Positions 9,861 to 19,430 of a stretch of DNA of 64,000 nt are shown piece by piece. The stretch spans positions 372,001 through 436,000 of the forward strand of contig WSYJ01000142.1 of assembly GCA_020186115.1 (NCBI GenBank), in the 5' to 3' direction. How positions within the stretch are numbered: position 1 is the stretch's first letter; the number at the start of each line of letters is the position of its first letter. The stretch is from Histomonas meleagridis (lineage: Eukaryota > Parabasalia > Tritrichomonadida > Dientamoebidae). Under the pieces are notes generated by a model. That model was given only the letters and a program-made list of their open reading frames with translations. It searched no databases and was not told where the DNA came from. The position numbers and the translations under genes are program-made.

Positions 9861-10280
9861 ACAATCGATGAATATCTTTTGTTTAAGGTGAAAAGAATAA
9901 ATCAAACTTTAAATGAACGATAAAACTTTTTGAATACTAAATGAGAAATGAAATAAAATTTGATTCTTCATATGTCATTAACCAACAAGTAATCATTTGC
10001 AAATGTTGAGCTTTTTTACTGTAACTGGAGTTTAGCTTCAACTTTTACTTTTTCACAGAAATAATCGTTTTCATGATTATATTTTCTTGTTGAATTTATA
10101 GATTTAAATTTTCAGGAAACGAAATGCTTCCCTTTTTATCTTGTTATATTGACAATTATTTCAGTAAAGCAAGAAAGAAAAATATGAAACTGTTCAAAAT
10201 ACCGTTAAATTACCCTTATTTTTACCCATTTTCTCAAGTTGGCCGGATAAACAGCGTATCGGCGCGGTTTTGACATTAAA
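9861..10280 (+). other. Intergenic region with Rpt6 promoter
   Basis: AT-rich spacer with no supported gene. Its last 20 bases hold GCGCGGTTTTGACATTAAA directly before the Rpt6 ATG, a GC-rich M3-like element followed by an initiator-like ACATTA. Confidence 0.45.
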
Positions 10281-11447
10281 ATGGATCAGATTCCCTTCAT
10301 CAGCGCACGCATCGTTGAATTAGAATCAATTATGAGCGAGAAAAAGCGTAACATCGCTCGTTTGCAAGCTCAAAGAAATGAATTAAACATGCAAGTCAGA
10401 GATTTAAAAGATGAAATTTTCCATCTCCAAGAGAATCCTTCTGATGTAGCAGAACTTATCAAGAAAGTCGGTAAAAACAGAGCACTTGTTAGCAATAACC
10501 ACGAAGGAAAATATTTAGTTATGGTCGATGATGATGTTGATATCAGCGGTGTTCAATCTGGTACACGTGTAGCTCTTCGTAGTGACACTTCAGTTCTTCA
10601 TCGTATTCTACCCACCAAAGTGGATCCATTAGTTGCCTTAATGAAAGTCGATAAAGTTCCAGATTCCACATACGAAATGATTGGTGGTTGTGACAAGCAA
10701 ATCAAAGAAATCAAAGAAGTTATTGAACTTCCCATCAAGCATCCTGAATTATTTGAATCAGTTGGTATTGCTCAACCAAAAGGTGTTCTCTTATACGGTC
10801 CACCAGGCACAGGTAAGACTCTTTTAGCTCGTGCCGTTGCTCATCATACTGATACAACATTTATCAGAGTATCTGGATCTGAACTTGTCCAAAAATACAT
10901 TGGCGAAGGAGCACGTATGGTCCGAGAGCTCTTTGTTATGGCTCGTCAACATGCCCCATCCATTATTTTCATGGATGAAATTGATTCAATCGGAAGTAGC
11001 CGTGGCCAAGGCAAACGTAGCGATAGCGAAGTACAGCGTACTATGCTTGAATTATTGAACCAACTCGATGGCTTTGAGTCATCCAATAACATCAAAGTGA
11101 TTATGGCAACAAATCGAATTGATTGTTTGGATCAAGCATTATTACGTCCCGGAAGAATTGATAGGAAAATAGAGTTCCCTAACCCGGGAGACGCCGGTAG
11201 ACTCCAAATTTTGAGGATCCATTCTCGAAGAATGAATCTGCAAAGAGGCATCGACCTCAAGAGAATTGCCGCGGAAACAAGTGGAGCATCGGGAGCTGAG
11301 CTAAAGGCTGTGTGTACAGAGGCGGGTATGTTCGCATTGAGAGAAAGAAGAGTTCATGTGACGCAAGAAGACTTCGATATGGCTGTGTTTAAGGTAACGA
11401 AGAAGGACGACAAACGTAGTATGAGTATAAAGCAAATGCTTAAATGA
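10281..11447 (+). CDS. RPT6: 26S proteasome regulatory ATPase Rpt6
   Basis: Protein of 388 residues, one of six AAA ATPases in the base of the proteasome 19S cap, which unfold substrates. An N-terminal coiled coil (about 1-50) is followed by an OB-like region, then the AAA module: Walker A GPPGTGKT near residue 175, Walker B IIFMDEID near 230, sensor ATNRIDCLD, and the arginine fingers in [10 protein letters not shown]. The phrases [12 protein letters not shown] and [15 protein letters not shown] identify Rpt6 (PSMC5) rather than other Rpt chains. Length is normal for the family. The protein ends in Met-Leu-Lys, unlike the HbYX-type tails of some other Rpt subunits. Confidence 0.96.
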   Translation: MDQIPFISARIVELESIMSEKKRNIARLQAQRNELNMQVRDLKDEIFHLQENPSDVAELIKKVGKNRALVSNNHEGKYLVMVDDDVDISGVQSGTRVALRSDTSVLHRILPTKVDPLVALMKVDKVPDSTYEMIGGCDKQIKEIKEVIELPIKHPELFESVGIAQPKGVLLYGPPGTGKTLLARAVAHHTDTTFIRVSGSELVQKYIGEGARMVRELFVMARQHAPSIIFMDEIDSIGSSRGQGKRSDSEVQRTMLELLNQLDGFESSNNIKVIMATNRIDCLDQALLRPGRIDRKIEFPNPGDAGRLQILRIHSRRMNLQRGIDLKRIAAETSGASGAELKAVCTEAGMFALRERRVHVTQEDFDMAVFKVTKKDDKRSMSIKQMLK

Positions 11448-11988
11448 AAAGTAATAAAAATTTTTTTGGAAAATTAAATAAAATATTCAGAATAACGCAA
11501 TTGGTGAAATGGGACTTAAATGTGTTTGTTGTGACATACAAATTTGCTGATGTGACTACAGATTTGCTGATGTGAAAGATTTGATTTATTTTTTTCAAAT
11601 AAAAATTTTTATGTTTTTAACAGGTTATAGTACACATTATTGAGTAAGATAATTTTAAAGGTTAAGTAAAAATAGTAAATAGTAAGAATTGCAACATTTA
11701 TTTCATAGTGGCAAATATTTATAAAAAAAACTAAGAAAAGTTATGTATTTGCATAACTAAATATGTTTTTTATTGGATAGTTTTAATCATTTTGAGAAGT
11801 TCCTCAAGTTTTAAGGAATTTTACGTGTGATATGTGTTAAAAATAACACGACTTTATGACAGTACTTAAAAAGTTGTCACCACTAATTCAATTCTTTGAT
11901 TTTACAACGGTGTCAAGGGATATTCACTGGCAGCTGATGGAAGTTTCAAGAAAGATTTTCGAGTCTAATCTAATTTATTAATAAAAAA
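11448..11988. other. Intergenic region with a short direct repeat
   Basis: AT-rich spacer between convergent genes. It holds two copies of ATTTGCTGATGTGA at 11542-11555 and 11562-11575 (20-nt period). No gene or RNA is supported. Confidence 0.5.
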
Positions 11989-12396
11989 TTACATCTCCTG
12001 TGAAAAAAAGGCAAAGCATACTAAAAATACTTCGAGAACAATAAGGAAAATCCAACAAAATATCAGTAAAGATTTTGAAATCTTCCAATATGTGTTATTG
12101 GATGTTTGATTCTGTTCAAGTTGTATGTGTTTTTTCAATTCATCTATGCAATCTTTCAGCTCTTCTTGTTTAATTTCAAGTCTTTTGCAAAAAACACAAT
12201 TTTCTTTATGGCTTAGGGTCTCCCTTTCTTTTTCTAGATAATCTTCTCTGTCTTCATTATACTTTTCTTGAGAAATGTAATATTGAATTGATTGCCGTGG
12301 AGAACCTGAAAGGTATTTTGATTGATCCATTATCATGGTGGAACTGTTAATAATTGGATGATGACTTTGTGTCTCTTGAAGAGTTGTTCCGTTCAT
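11989..12396 (-). CDS. Small tail-anchored coiled-coil protein
   Basis: Protein of 135 residues with no recognised domain. The N-terminal 55 residues are polar and Ser/Gln-rich. A charged, probably coiled-coil segment with a CVFCKRLEIKQEEL core follows. One transmembrane helix of about 22 residues (SLLIFCWIFLIVLEVFLVCF) lies next to the C-terminus, leaving only a few residues outside. This is the architecture of tail-anchored proteins such as SNAREs, and a divergent SNARE is possible, but no zero-layer Gln or Arg can be placed with confidence. The ATG at 12396 is preferred over an upstream TTG, and a good promoter sits next to it, which supports a real gene. Confidence 0.6.
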   Translation of the reverse strand: MNGTTLQETQSHHPIINSSTMIMDQSKYLSGSPRQSIQYYISQEKYNEDREDYLEKERETLSHKENCVFCKRLEIKQEELKDCIDELKKHIQLEQNQTSNNTYWKISKSLLIFCWIFLIVLEVFLVCFAFFSQEM

Positions 12397-12422
12397 CAAA
12401 AATGATTTTGTTATTAACGGTC
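12397..12422 (-). promoter_or_regulatory. M3-like element plus initiator of the tail-anchored gene
   Basis: On the minus strand, GACCGTT (12416-12422) precedes TCATTTTT (12398-12405), which is followed by the ATG at 12396. The pair repeats the arrangement seen at other genes in this window, with the M3-like element inverted. Confidence 0.5.
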
Positions 12423-13026
12423 ATCTAAACATAAAAATCCTTTCAATGCTTTGCTCTGAAAAACTTTTTGCTATCAAAAGTTTGATTTATTGAGAAGATT
12501 CTATGAATTCAGCTTTTCAACGTATCTATCAAAATTTTATGAAATAATATCGCAAAAAATGTTCACCCCTATTCAACCCCCCACACAAATCCTAACTTCC
12601 GCAATAACCTTTTCAAAAGCCTCTGAAATTTTCAGTGATAATTAATTGAAAAATTCAATAAAAAATTTTTGTCAACATTCACCCCACAGTCAGATATCGT
12701 TCCCAACAATATTAAATAAAAGGTCCATTCACTACTAAAAATTATTACTGGCACGTTGGCTAAAAGTATTTTGCAGTCAAGTTATGCCATGAAATTTAGA
12801 TAATTTTTTATCAATCCAAATTCGAGATTTTTTATATTCAATATGTACATATTATTATATTCAAATGTGGGTTGAATTAGAATTGTGTCAAATAAATGTT
12901 CTAATTAACAAAGAATAACTTGATGAAAATGTGATAAATGAATTTTTTTTTCTAAATGCATAAAAATTTTTATATAAACTAAAAATGTCCATTAAAGGAT
13001 CTAGCCTTGATACAAAAATTTTAAAA
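12423..13026. other. Intergenic region, no gene seen
   Basis: AT-rich DNA with two short C-rich patches around 12560-12590 and 12675-12690 that share TTCACCCC. A minus-strand frame around 12600-12640 is open for about 20 codons but has no start and stops soon. I see nothing that can be called a gene. Confidence 0.45.
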
Positions 13027-13245
13027 TTATCCCATTGACGAATGAGAAAAATGGACAAGAAAACTGGATTTGACAATAAAAATTGCAAGCAAAACGATGA
13101 AAATCAATTCAAAGATATGCAAACTTATCATAAACTCTATCTTGATTCCATTTTTTATTTTATGGTAAATTTTATAATTTCCACGTGATTTACCAAATGA
13201 ATAATCTATTCTTAAATGATGAAACATTTTCTTCTTCCCAGACAT
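13027..13245 (-). CDS. Putative small membrane protein
   Basis: Open frame of 72 codons from the ATG at 13245. It has a basic N-terminal half and one hydrophobic helix (FELIFIVLLAIFIVKSSFLV) near the C-terminus, so it could be a tail-anchored peptide. Directly upstream on its strand is TCAATTTTCTGGTTG followed by ATG, an acceptable initiator. It is divergently arranged with the HPt-like gene and 137 bp away. No homology is recognised; it may be a chance frame. Confidence 0.35.
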   Translation of the reverse strand: MSGKKKMFHHLRIDYSFGKSRGNYKIYHKIKNGIKIEFMISLHIFELIFIVLLAIFIVKSSFLVHFSHSSMG

Positions 13246-13382
13246 CAACCAGAAAATTGAAAAGGAAAAAGTTTCGAGTTATCGCTTTCACACAAATCTT
13301 CATTGAAATCCAGCACAATTTGAGAACTAGTTTTTGACAAGTTTTTTCTAACAATTTTCTGATGCGTGTTTGGCAGATTTAA

Positions 13383-13742
13383 ATGACCAGGGAAAGCATT
13401 CGTAACGAACCAATTCTTGACGACGAAATCGTACAGCAAAATGAGGAGCTTATGGAGCAAAAGTTTCCAGATTTTCTTATGAACGAATGGAATGAAAATG
13501 TTGTTCCAATTATTAATACAATAATTTCAAATTATAAGACAATGCCGAAGGAAGAACTCAGATCTCAAGCTCACAAATGCGCAGGATCAGCTCTTCAAAT
13601 TGGAGGTAACCAACTCGGAATTGCTTTACGTACAATCTCTCATATGGTTCAAGCAGGCAACATCGAAGCGGCTAACGGAATTTTGGAAGATCTTCCAGGA
13701 TACCTCGACACTTTTCAGAAAATTGTTAAGGAATCTCAATAA
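13383..13742 (+). CDS. HPt-like (histidine phosphotransfer) domain protein
   Basis: Protein of 119 residues, almost all of it one helical domain. Residues around 60-95 read AHKCAGSALQIGGNQLG then LRTISHM, which follows the HPt pattern of a phospho-accepting histidine (His64 here), Gly-Ser three to four residues on, then a Gly pair and Leu. The lysine usually next to the glycine is Ala. HPt proteins relay phosphate between response-regulator receivers and are common in plants, fungi and amoebae. The domain call is inference from this pattern and overall length. No kinase or receiver lies nearby. Confidence 0.55.
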   Translation: MTRESIRNEPILDDEIVQQNEELMEQKFPDFLMNEWNENVVPIINTIISNYKTMPKEELRSQAHKCAGSALQIGGNQLGIALRTISHMVQAGNIEAANGILEDLPGYLDTFQKIVKESQ

Positions 13743-14395
13743 ATAATAATTCAAGCATTTTACAGATATGATGTGCACAAAGCAGAGTCTTTTGTTGGAT
13801 GTGTGTTGCATGTTGTTACAATTTTTTGATCATATTTGCCCTCTTTTTTGTCCGTCCCTTCCATCTGACATTTCACTTTTTGATTCAATTTTTGATGAGG
13901 ACGATTTCCCTTTGAAATTTTGACGAATTATAAGCCATTCAATTTCATATCAAAAAGTGACTGAAAAAATTGAAAATTTATCACGATCTATGTAAAATTA
14001 TTCTAATTAATTTAAAGGTTTGATTACGATTTCTAAATTTCAGAAAAAGTATTCAAGAAATTTTGATGAAATGAAGGAATCCTTTAAAACTGAAGTTCAT
14101 GAATGGAAGAATAAAAAAGTTAAAATTATTTTAGCTTATATTTGATTATAAATTCCCCTTATTATTTATTGTCCTCAACCTGTCATCATATATTATCAAG
14201 ATCTATATTATGGGAAAAGATCTATAATCAAAAATTTTATTTCAAATGACTATTTATAATCTATAATTTATGAAAACAAAATATTTTAAGATTTTAATAT
14301 ATTAAAAATGTGAAAATTTTATTTAATATCTTTATTTTATAAATCATTTCAAACATGTATATTTGTTTTATCATTTCATATGAAAACTTTACAGT
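13743..14395. other. Intergenic region with a short coding-like remnant
   Basis: AT-rich spacer. A plus-strand frame at 14041-14145 encodes 34 codons of normal-looking protein (NFDEMKESFKTEVHEW then a stop), preceded by CTAAATTTCAG and without an ATG start; it may be a gene remnant or an orphan exon. TCACTTTTTGAT near 13874 recurs inverted near 13950. Nothing else is supported. Confidence 0.35.
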
Positions 14396-15151
14396 CTATT
14401 CACTGCACTGCAAAGTATCATTATATATATCAGTGCATTTTTGGATACATTTATTCATTAAATTTCCATTTTTCACATTTTCTTTGATGCTTTGTTTTGT
14501 TTGTTGCAAAGCTTCTCTTATTCCAAATCGATATTTTTGATTGACTTTAGTGATTTGTTTTTGTTTTTCAACATTGAGTACATGCAACGCAAATTTAAGT
14601 TGCTTCGACAATTCGATAATTTCCGATTTTTGTTTGTTTAACATTGTCCTTCTCTTATCGAGAAAATCATCCTTAAGTTTGTTCTCTTTTCGCTGTCTTT
14701 CTTCGTTTTCGATGTGCTCTGCTTTGGATTTGAGATTTTCTGCTAAATCAAAGTCTTTTCGATATCCTGCGATTTTGGCTTGTTCACGAATTTTTTCAGC
14801 TGAGCTGTCAGGAAGAAGTTGTATATTTGCAAAATTAAAAAGACACTGTTTTTCATGTTCAATTAAAACATCAATATGATTAATTTGAAGTTTATGAAAT
14901 GAATCACTGATTTTTTGACGAATCACAATTTCTTGTTGTTCATATACTTTATTTATTGAAGCAACTTGATCATCACGAAGTTGAGAATATTCGTTAAGCT
15001 GAGCTTGAAATTTATTGATAAAATTTTGAATAATTTCTTCGTCATTGTTTTGTTCGATTTCACAAATTACTGAATTAATTTTACCTGCTGATAAAAAATC
15101 ACCACTATTAATTGCAACATTAAGTTGTTCTTTGAGAAGTTTTTCTACCAT
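14396..15151 (-). CDS. Coiled-coil protein, function unknown
   Basis: Protein of 251 residues, predicted to be almost entirely alpha-helical and coiled coil, rich in Lys, Glu, Gln and Ile with heptad-like spacing. No catalytic or binding motif is visible. It is divergently transcribed from the axonemal DRC2 gene, with 73 bp between the two ATGs, so a shared promoter and possibly a cytoskeletal or flagellar role are plausible but unproven. The ATG at 15151 is used because the upstream extension begins with a non-ATG codon. Confidence 0.7.
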   Translation of the reverse strand: MVEKLLKEQLNVAINSGDFLSAGKINSVICEIEQNNDEEIIQNFINKFQAQLNEYSQLRDDQVASINKVYEQQEIVIRQKISDSFHKLQINHIDVLIEHEKQCLFNFANIQLLPDSSAEKIREQAKIAGYRKDFDLAENLKSKAEHIENEERQRKENKLKDDFLDKRRTMLNKQKSEIIELSKQLKFALHVLNVEKQKQITKVNQKYRFGIREALQQTKQSIKENVKNGNLMNKCIQKCTDIYNDTLQCSE

Positions 15152-15224
15152 TTTGGTTCCATAAGAGAAAAGTGGCAATATTTCAACACTTTATTTCAAC
15201 GGTTATATTCGTTAATATGAGGAA
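15152..15224. promoter_or_regulatory. Bidirectional promoter of the DRC2 and coiled-coil genes
   Basis: This 73-bp gap separates two divergent coiled-coil genes. CAACGGTT at 15197-15204 lies 20 nt before the DRC2 ATG and matches the M3-like element seen elsewhere. On the minus strand, CCACTTTTC is a near-initiator before the other ATG. Confidence 0.5.
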
Positions 15225-16610
15225 ATGGATATAGGAAAAGAAAATAGGGTTGCAAGCCTAAAAGAAAGGTTTGAAGAATTCAAAAAATATGAACAACTTA
15301 GTAATAATGCTGTTGATTCCAAATGGCGCGAAATTCTAGTAGCTGAAAAGAACAAAGAACAAAAATCATCAATCGAAAAAATTCGAGCTGATTATACCAA
15401 GCAACTTGATCGTTGTGATGTAATTATAAATAGGCTTTTCCAATGGTTAAATGAAGGAGAATCGCAATATCAATTTGCACTTCGAGCACATAAAAAAAAT
15501 CTCGAAACACTCAACAATCTTTCCAACAAACGACTTCAAAATGACTTTGATCGTTTTAATGAATCTTTAAAAACCATTGTTAATGAATATGATTCAAATC
15601 GAAAGTCTACTCTTGATCAATACAACAAAAATGTCTCAGAAATCCGTGACATAATCAATGCCATTGACCATGAATACACGCTTAAAAAGAACGAACTTGA
15701 AAGCAAATTCCGTAGTCAAAAAGATCATCTTCAAACTAATAATCAAGAAATGATCTCAACTCTCCGCACACATCTTACAGAAGAAACTAATGCCGTATCC
15801 TCGGCCATCACTGAAGCCTATAAATCCTACAAACGTCTTAGTAGTGGGCGAATGGAACAATTTAATCAAATGTTGGAAAAGCACAAAAACCGCCAAAAAA
15901 TCATGAAATCGAATGAAGACGAAATCATACGTAATGCGTCCGAAATCTCACATTGGCATCGAAAAATCAAGAACAACGAACGCGAATCTCGTGAATCTAA
16001 TGAACGACTTCGCACCGAAAAAAACAATCTTTCACTTCACTTTCGGGAACTTAAAGAAATAATGGCACAGTTTCGTGTTACTGAAGCACGGAAACTTGCC
16101 GAAATCTCTGTTGCATTTGAGGATATTAATAATGAGCTTACCAATAAGTTGAAACTTGCTGAGAAAATCCTTAAATACGCCGAAATGGCGCGAAAACTTG
16201 AGACTGAGAGTGAGCAAATTCTTCCATTTCCTCAAACAATTGTTGATACTGATCCGGAAATTAAGAGCCAAATGCAACAATTTAAGCTGCAGCTTAAAGG
16301 AGATTCGAAATATGTCGCCGAAAGTGACCTGTTCGATAACTTTTATCGAAGATATAATAAAGTTTTGTTGGATAAGTTGTCGTTGCAACGTGAAAAAGAA
16401 GCACTGACACAAAAGAATTTGGCGTTGAAGTCAATGCTAAAGAAATATATGGCTGGAATGGGAATATCGCCGGACTTAATGAACAAGCCAAATACTTTGT
16501 TCATAGTAAACCAAAATACAAACGCACCCCTAAGAAGAGTCGACCAAGAAGCAATACCTAAAATTGATGCGGGATTAACTATAGGCGCAAACAAATTGCA
16601 GGGATTTTAA
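15225..16610 (+). CDS. DRC2: Dynein regulatory complex subunit 2 (CCDC65-like)
   Basis: Protein of 461 residues, coiled coil over most of its length. DRC2 is a core rod of the nexin-dynein regulatory complex that links axonemal doublets and controls flagellar beating. The diagnostic stretch is AEKILKYAEMARKLETESEQILPF near residues 315-340, which closely matches the conserved segment of CCDC65/DRC2. Other family-like pieces are INRLFQWLNEGESQYQFALRAH and the LRTEKNNLSLHFRELKEIM helix. Length is close to the usual 480-500. A flagellated cell would need it, which fits a trichomonad. The C-terminal 60 residues are less helical and specific to this sequence. Confidence 0.85.
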   Translation: MDIGKENRVASLKERFEEFKKYEQLSNNAVDSKWREILVAEKNKEQKSSIEKIRADYTKQLDRCDVIINRLFQWLNEGESQYQFALRAHKKNLETLNNLSNKRLQNDFDRFNESLKTIVNEYDSNRKSTLDQYNKNVSEIRDIINAIDHEYTLKKNELESKFRSQKDHLQTNNQEMISTLRTHLTEETNAVSSAITEAYKSYKRLSSGRMEQFNQMLEKHKNRQKIMKSNEDEIIRNASEISHWHRKIKNNERESRESNERLRTEKNNLSLHFRELKEIMAQFRVTEARKLAEISVAFEDINNELTNKLKLAEKILKYAEMARKLETESEQILPFPQTIVDTDPEIKSQMQQFKLQLKGDSKYVAESDLFDNFYRRYNKVLLDKLSLQREKEALTQKNLALKSMLKKYMAGMGISPDLMNKPNTLFIVNQNTNAPLRRVDQEAIPKIDAGLTIGANKLQGF

Positions 16611-16838
16611 TTGTATATAAAAATTGTTTAAAAGAAAATTGTTTTTAAAAAGAAACTCTGATTTAAAAGAGTATAATATGTTATGTTTGTTATATTAAAG
16701 AAATTTGATTTTACATATTTAGAATTGATATTTGAAAAATTATAATTTTTTTTTCCTTTCTAAGCTGTATTCCATGTAACAATAATAGTGAAAGAAAATT
16801 ATGAATGATATATTTTTGTAAAATTTAAGATGAATTGT

Positions 16839-17174
16839 TTACTTGTGCTTTGCAAAAAGAGCTGTAAACTCTTGGTTGTTCCTTGGTTCTACAGAGGTTT
16901 CAACAATTTTTGGTTGGCCATCAACCTTCTTGAAGAAGTGAACAGTTGGGATGTGTCTCACATTATATTCAGAGCAAAGGTCCCTATATTCGTCTCTATT
17001 TACGCCAATGAACTTGACGTCTGGGTTGTCTGCAATGATCTTTGGTAGCCAAGCATTAAGTCTTCTGCAATCTGGGCACCAGTCAGCAGAAAAGTCAACA
17101 ACAACAAGACCTTTCTCAACACCATCAGCAATGAGTTTCTTGAGTGCAGCAGAGTCACCTGAAAATTGTTCCAT
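16839..17174 (-). CDS. Thioredoxin with CPDC active site
   Basis: Protein of 111 residues with a single thioredoxin fold. The active site is WCPDC (around residue 34) in place of the usual WCGPC; the cis-proline loop is present as IPTVHFF. It probably reduces disulfides in the cytosol, as no signal peptide is seen. CxxC variation between the cysteines shifts redox potential in this family, so the Pro-Asp pair may mean a specialised partner. The start is the ATG at 17174, preceded by TCACAATTTTATTG as initiator and by an AAACCGCCGG element 30 nt further up. Confidence 0.9.
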   Translation of the reverse strand: MEQFSGDSAALKKLIADGVEKGLVVVDFSADWCPDCRRLNAWLPKIIADNPDVKFIGVNRDEYRDLCSEYNVRHIPTVHFFKKVDGQPKIVETSVEPRNNQEFTALFAKHK

Positions 17175-17448
17175 CAATAAAATTGTGATGTAATTTTTGC
17201 TTCAGCGTCCGGCGGTTTTGAAACCGATATTGGCACTCAATTTTGCTCTGAAAAATTGATTGGGTTGAATTTATCGTAATTGATGAACATCACAAAGCAC
17301 TTTGGGTGAAAAAGTGACGCGTCATTACTCTCGTTCATATGTATATTAAATATTTTCTATAATAAATCACGTGTTAATCCACAATAAAAAGGGGTAAAAC
17401 AACAAAAAGGTACTATAAATATGTCGATTTGTTACCAGAGAGTTAACA

Positions 17449-18486
17449 ATGAATTTTTTTTATTTGTGCCACGATATAAAAGTGGCGGCATTAACCAACT
17501 TGCACCAAAAAGAAAAACCGTATAAAACAATAATTTTTGTAATTTTTATTGGGTTTGTGTGTTTCCCTTTTACATCTCGAATTTTTTTAACAAAAATGCA
17601 TCCAAAAGATTCATTTGATTTAATCATTTATGAATCTTGGTCTAAACACTGCCCTTTCTGTAACATCACTGCAACAATTACACCAACAGCAACTAAAGAA
17701 GATGCAATAATGACAGTTATTACACATTATAAACCAAGTGTTGGTTATTTAATTCGTTCGCTTCGTTCAGTTGGCTGCCAAGCTACTATTGTTTGTTTTG
17801 TACCAGATAACGTTAATATTCCACGAGAAATCCTTAATTGTGGGCTTGAACTTGTATACATATCAAATGTTACAACTCGCCTCTCTACAAGTGTTGAAAA
17901 ATATCGATGGGAATTATATTACAAATACCTTACAGGTGAAGGGAAGAAGTTCAGACGGGTAATGCATACTGATGGATTTGATGCATTTTATTTTGGAGAT
18001 CCATTTTCAGTTGCAACAGATGAAAACACTTTGTATTTCCAATCTGAGAGCCGACCTATTTCTAGATGTTCTTATAACTCTGCTTGGATACTCGGATGCC
18101 ATTACAATCTTACTACTGAAATATTGGAAAGTCCAATAATTTGTAGCGGATCATTAATTGGTGGACGTGTACCATTCATTAAAATGGTTGAACTGTTAAT
18201 AACACATGATGAGTGGATGCAATGTTGGGACCATGGCTTTGATCAAGGCGATTTTAACTATGTCATTTACACGCGATTAAATCAAAGTTATATTAAACAT
18301 GAAATTATCGACTGTAATGGAAGATTTATATCGATGCATTACTGTTGGCCGAAGGGTAAACATTTGGCGCCTTCGGGCCATTTCCCGACGCGAGATGATA
18401 AGGACACACTGGTATATATGCACCAGTATAATAGGCACCAGAACATAATCGACTACGTGAGAGAAAAATGTAATCCGGAAATATGA
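17449..18486 (+). CDS. Putative type II membrane glycosyltransferase
   Basis: Protein of 345 residues. A transmembrane anchor (about residues 27-45, TIIFVIFIGFVCFPFTS) follows a short cytoplasmic N-terminus, the Golgi type II layout. The luminal part looks like a GT-A fold: RVMHTDGFDAFYFGDPF supplies an acidic metal/nucleotide motif, followed by CSGSLIGG and then HGFDQGDFNYVIY, a pattern seen in several glycosyltransferase families where Asp-Gln precedes Asn. A CPFCN cluster and further cysteines suggest disulfides. It could build surface glycans; donor and acceptor are unknown. Confidence 0.65.
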   Translation: MNFFYLCHDIKVAALTNLHQKEKPYKTIIFVIFIGFVCFPFTSRIFLTKMHPKDSFDLIIYESWSKHCPFCNITATITPTATKEDAIMTVITHYKPSVGYLIRSLRSVGCQATIVCFVPDNVNIPREILNCGLELVYISNVTTRLSTSVEKYRWELYYKYLTGEGKKFRRVMHTDGFDAFYFGDPFSVATDENTLYFQSESRPISRCSYNSAWILGCHYNLTTEILESPIICSGSLIGGRVPFIKMVELLITHDEWMQCWDHGFDQGDFNYVIYTRLNQSYIKHEIIDCNGRFISMHYCWPKGKHLAPSGHFPTRDDKDTLVYMHQYNRHQNIIDYVREKCNPEI

Positions 18487-19430
18487 TAATTATGTTAAAT
18501 GTGTAAAGAATTCGTTGAAATAAATATGAAAAAATTAATATGAATTTATGTAATACATTTAAGGAAAAATTTAATAATGTGATTTAACAAGATAAATATA
18601 AAGATGATGAATTAATGGATGTGTATGATGAATGGATGATTTGTCTTCGAGATGTGTTAAGTACAGGTTGTGAGTTTATTAACTATAAATAAGGTTCGAA
18701 GTATTTATTATATACCCTAGATTAATCTTAAATGTATTTATTATTACGGTAAAAATGATTATAATAAAAATACATATAATAATATCAAAACTATTGTTAT
18801 GACATTAAATGAAAATGTATCAGATAATTGATGATTTAAGTGTTTATCTTGGTACTACTATTGAAGGATGTATTTCATGGCCTACGAACCCATTTACCAT
18901 CACATTTATAATAACAAATACAGCTGACAAATCAATAACATTCATATCAATAATAATATATATAACTTTCACACCCACTTAACTTAATCTTTATTTTTCA
19001 TTACTTCTTTGTTAAACTCTTTCACATTGACTATGAATGGTCTCGATTATTTTTATATTACTCTTGATTTTGTGTATTATGAATGAAAATTAATAATTTA
19101 AACATATTCCATAAGTTTTTACTTTGATTTCTATCCATTAATATCTACAAATTCACAAGTTAATACAAAAAACACCAACAATAAACTCTCATATAAAAAT
19201 ATTATTTTCATTACGCAATTAATAATCAATATACTTAAGATTTTATCTTGTATACAATAGATTATGGCCTGTATTGTATTGCCAGATTATGAATATTTTT
19301 AATATTTTAACTAATCCTAATTATGGATATGACTTGTATAAATAAGGGTCAAGTTCAAAAATGATACACAAACAAATGCTTATTGTATGTTATTAATTCA
19401 TATTTATAAAAATAATTATCATTAGGTTGT
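18487..19430. other. Intergenic region with coding-like remnants
   Basis: About 940 bp of AT-rich DNA. Two short open stretches look protein-like: 18591-18692 (plus) encodes 33 residues with DDELMDVYDEWMICLRDVL, without a start; 18809-18982 is listed separately. No RNA gene is supported. GGTTCGAAG near 18694 resembles a tRNA B box but has no partner A box or cloverleaf. Confidence 0.4.
18809..18982 (+). pseudogene. 57-codon frame, possible arrestin-like or beta-sandwich fragment
   Basis: An ATG-initiated frame of 57 codons contains VYLGTTIEGCISW and then ITFIITNTADKSITFI. This alternation of beta-strand residues recalls the first strands of arrestin/Vps26-type or immunoglobulin-like domains, but the frame ends where such a domain would continue. 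It may be a decayed gene fragment or a small gene. The resemblance is loose. Confidence 0.2.

Noticed and set aside
18690-18705. tRNA B-box-like GGTTCGAAG
   Set aside because: No A box, acceptor stem or cloverleaf can be formed around it.
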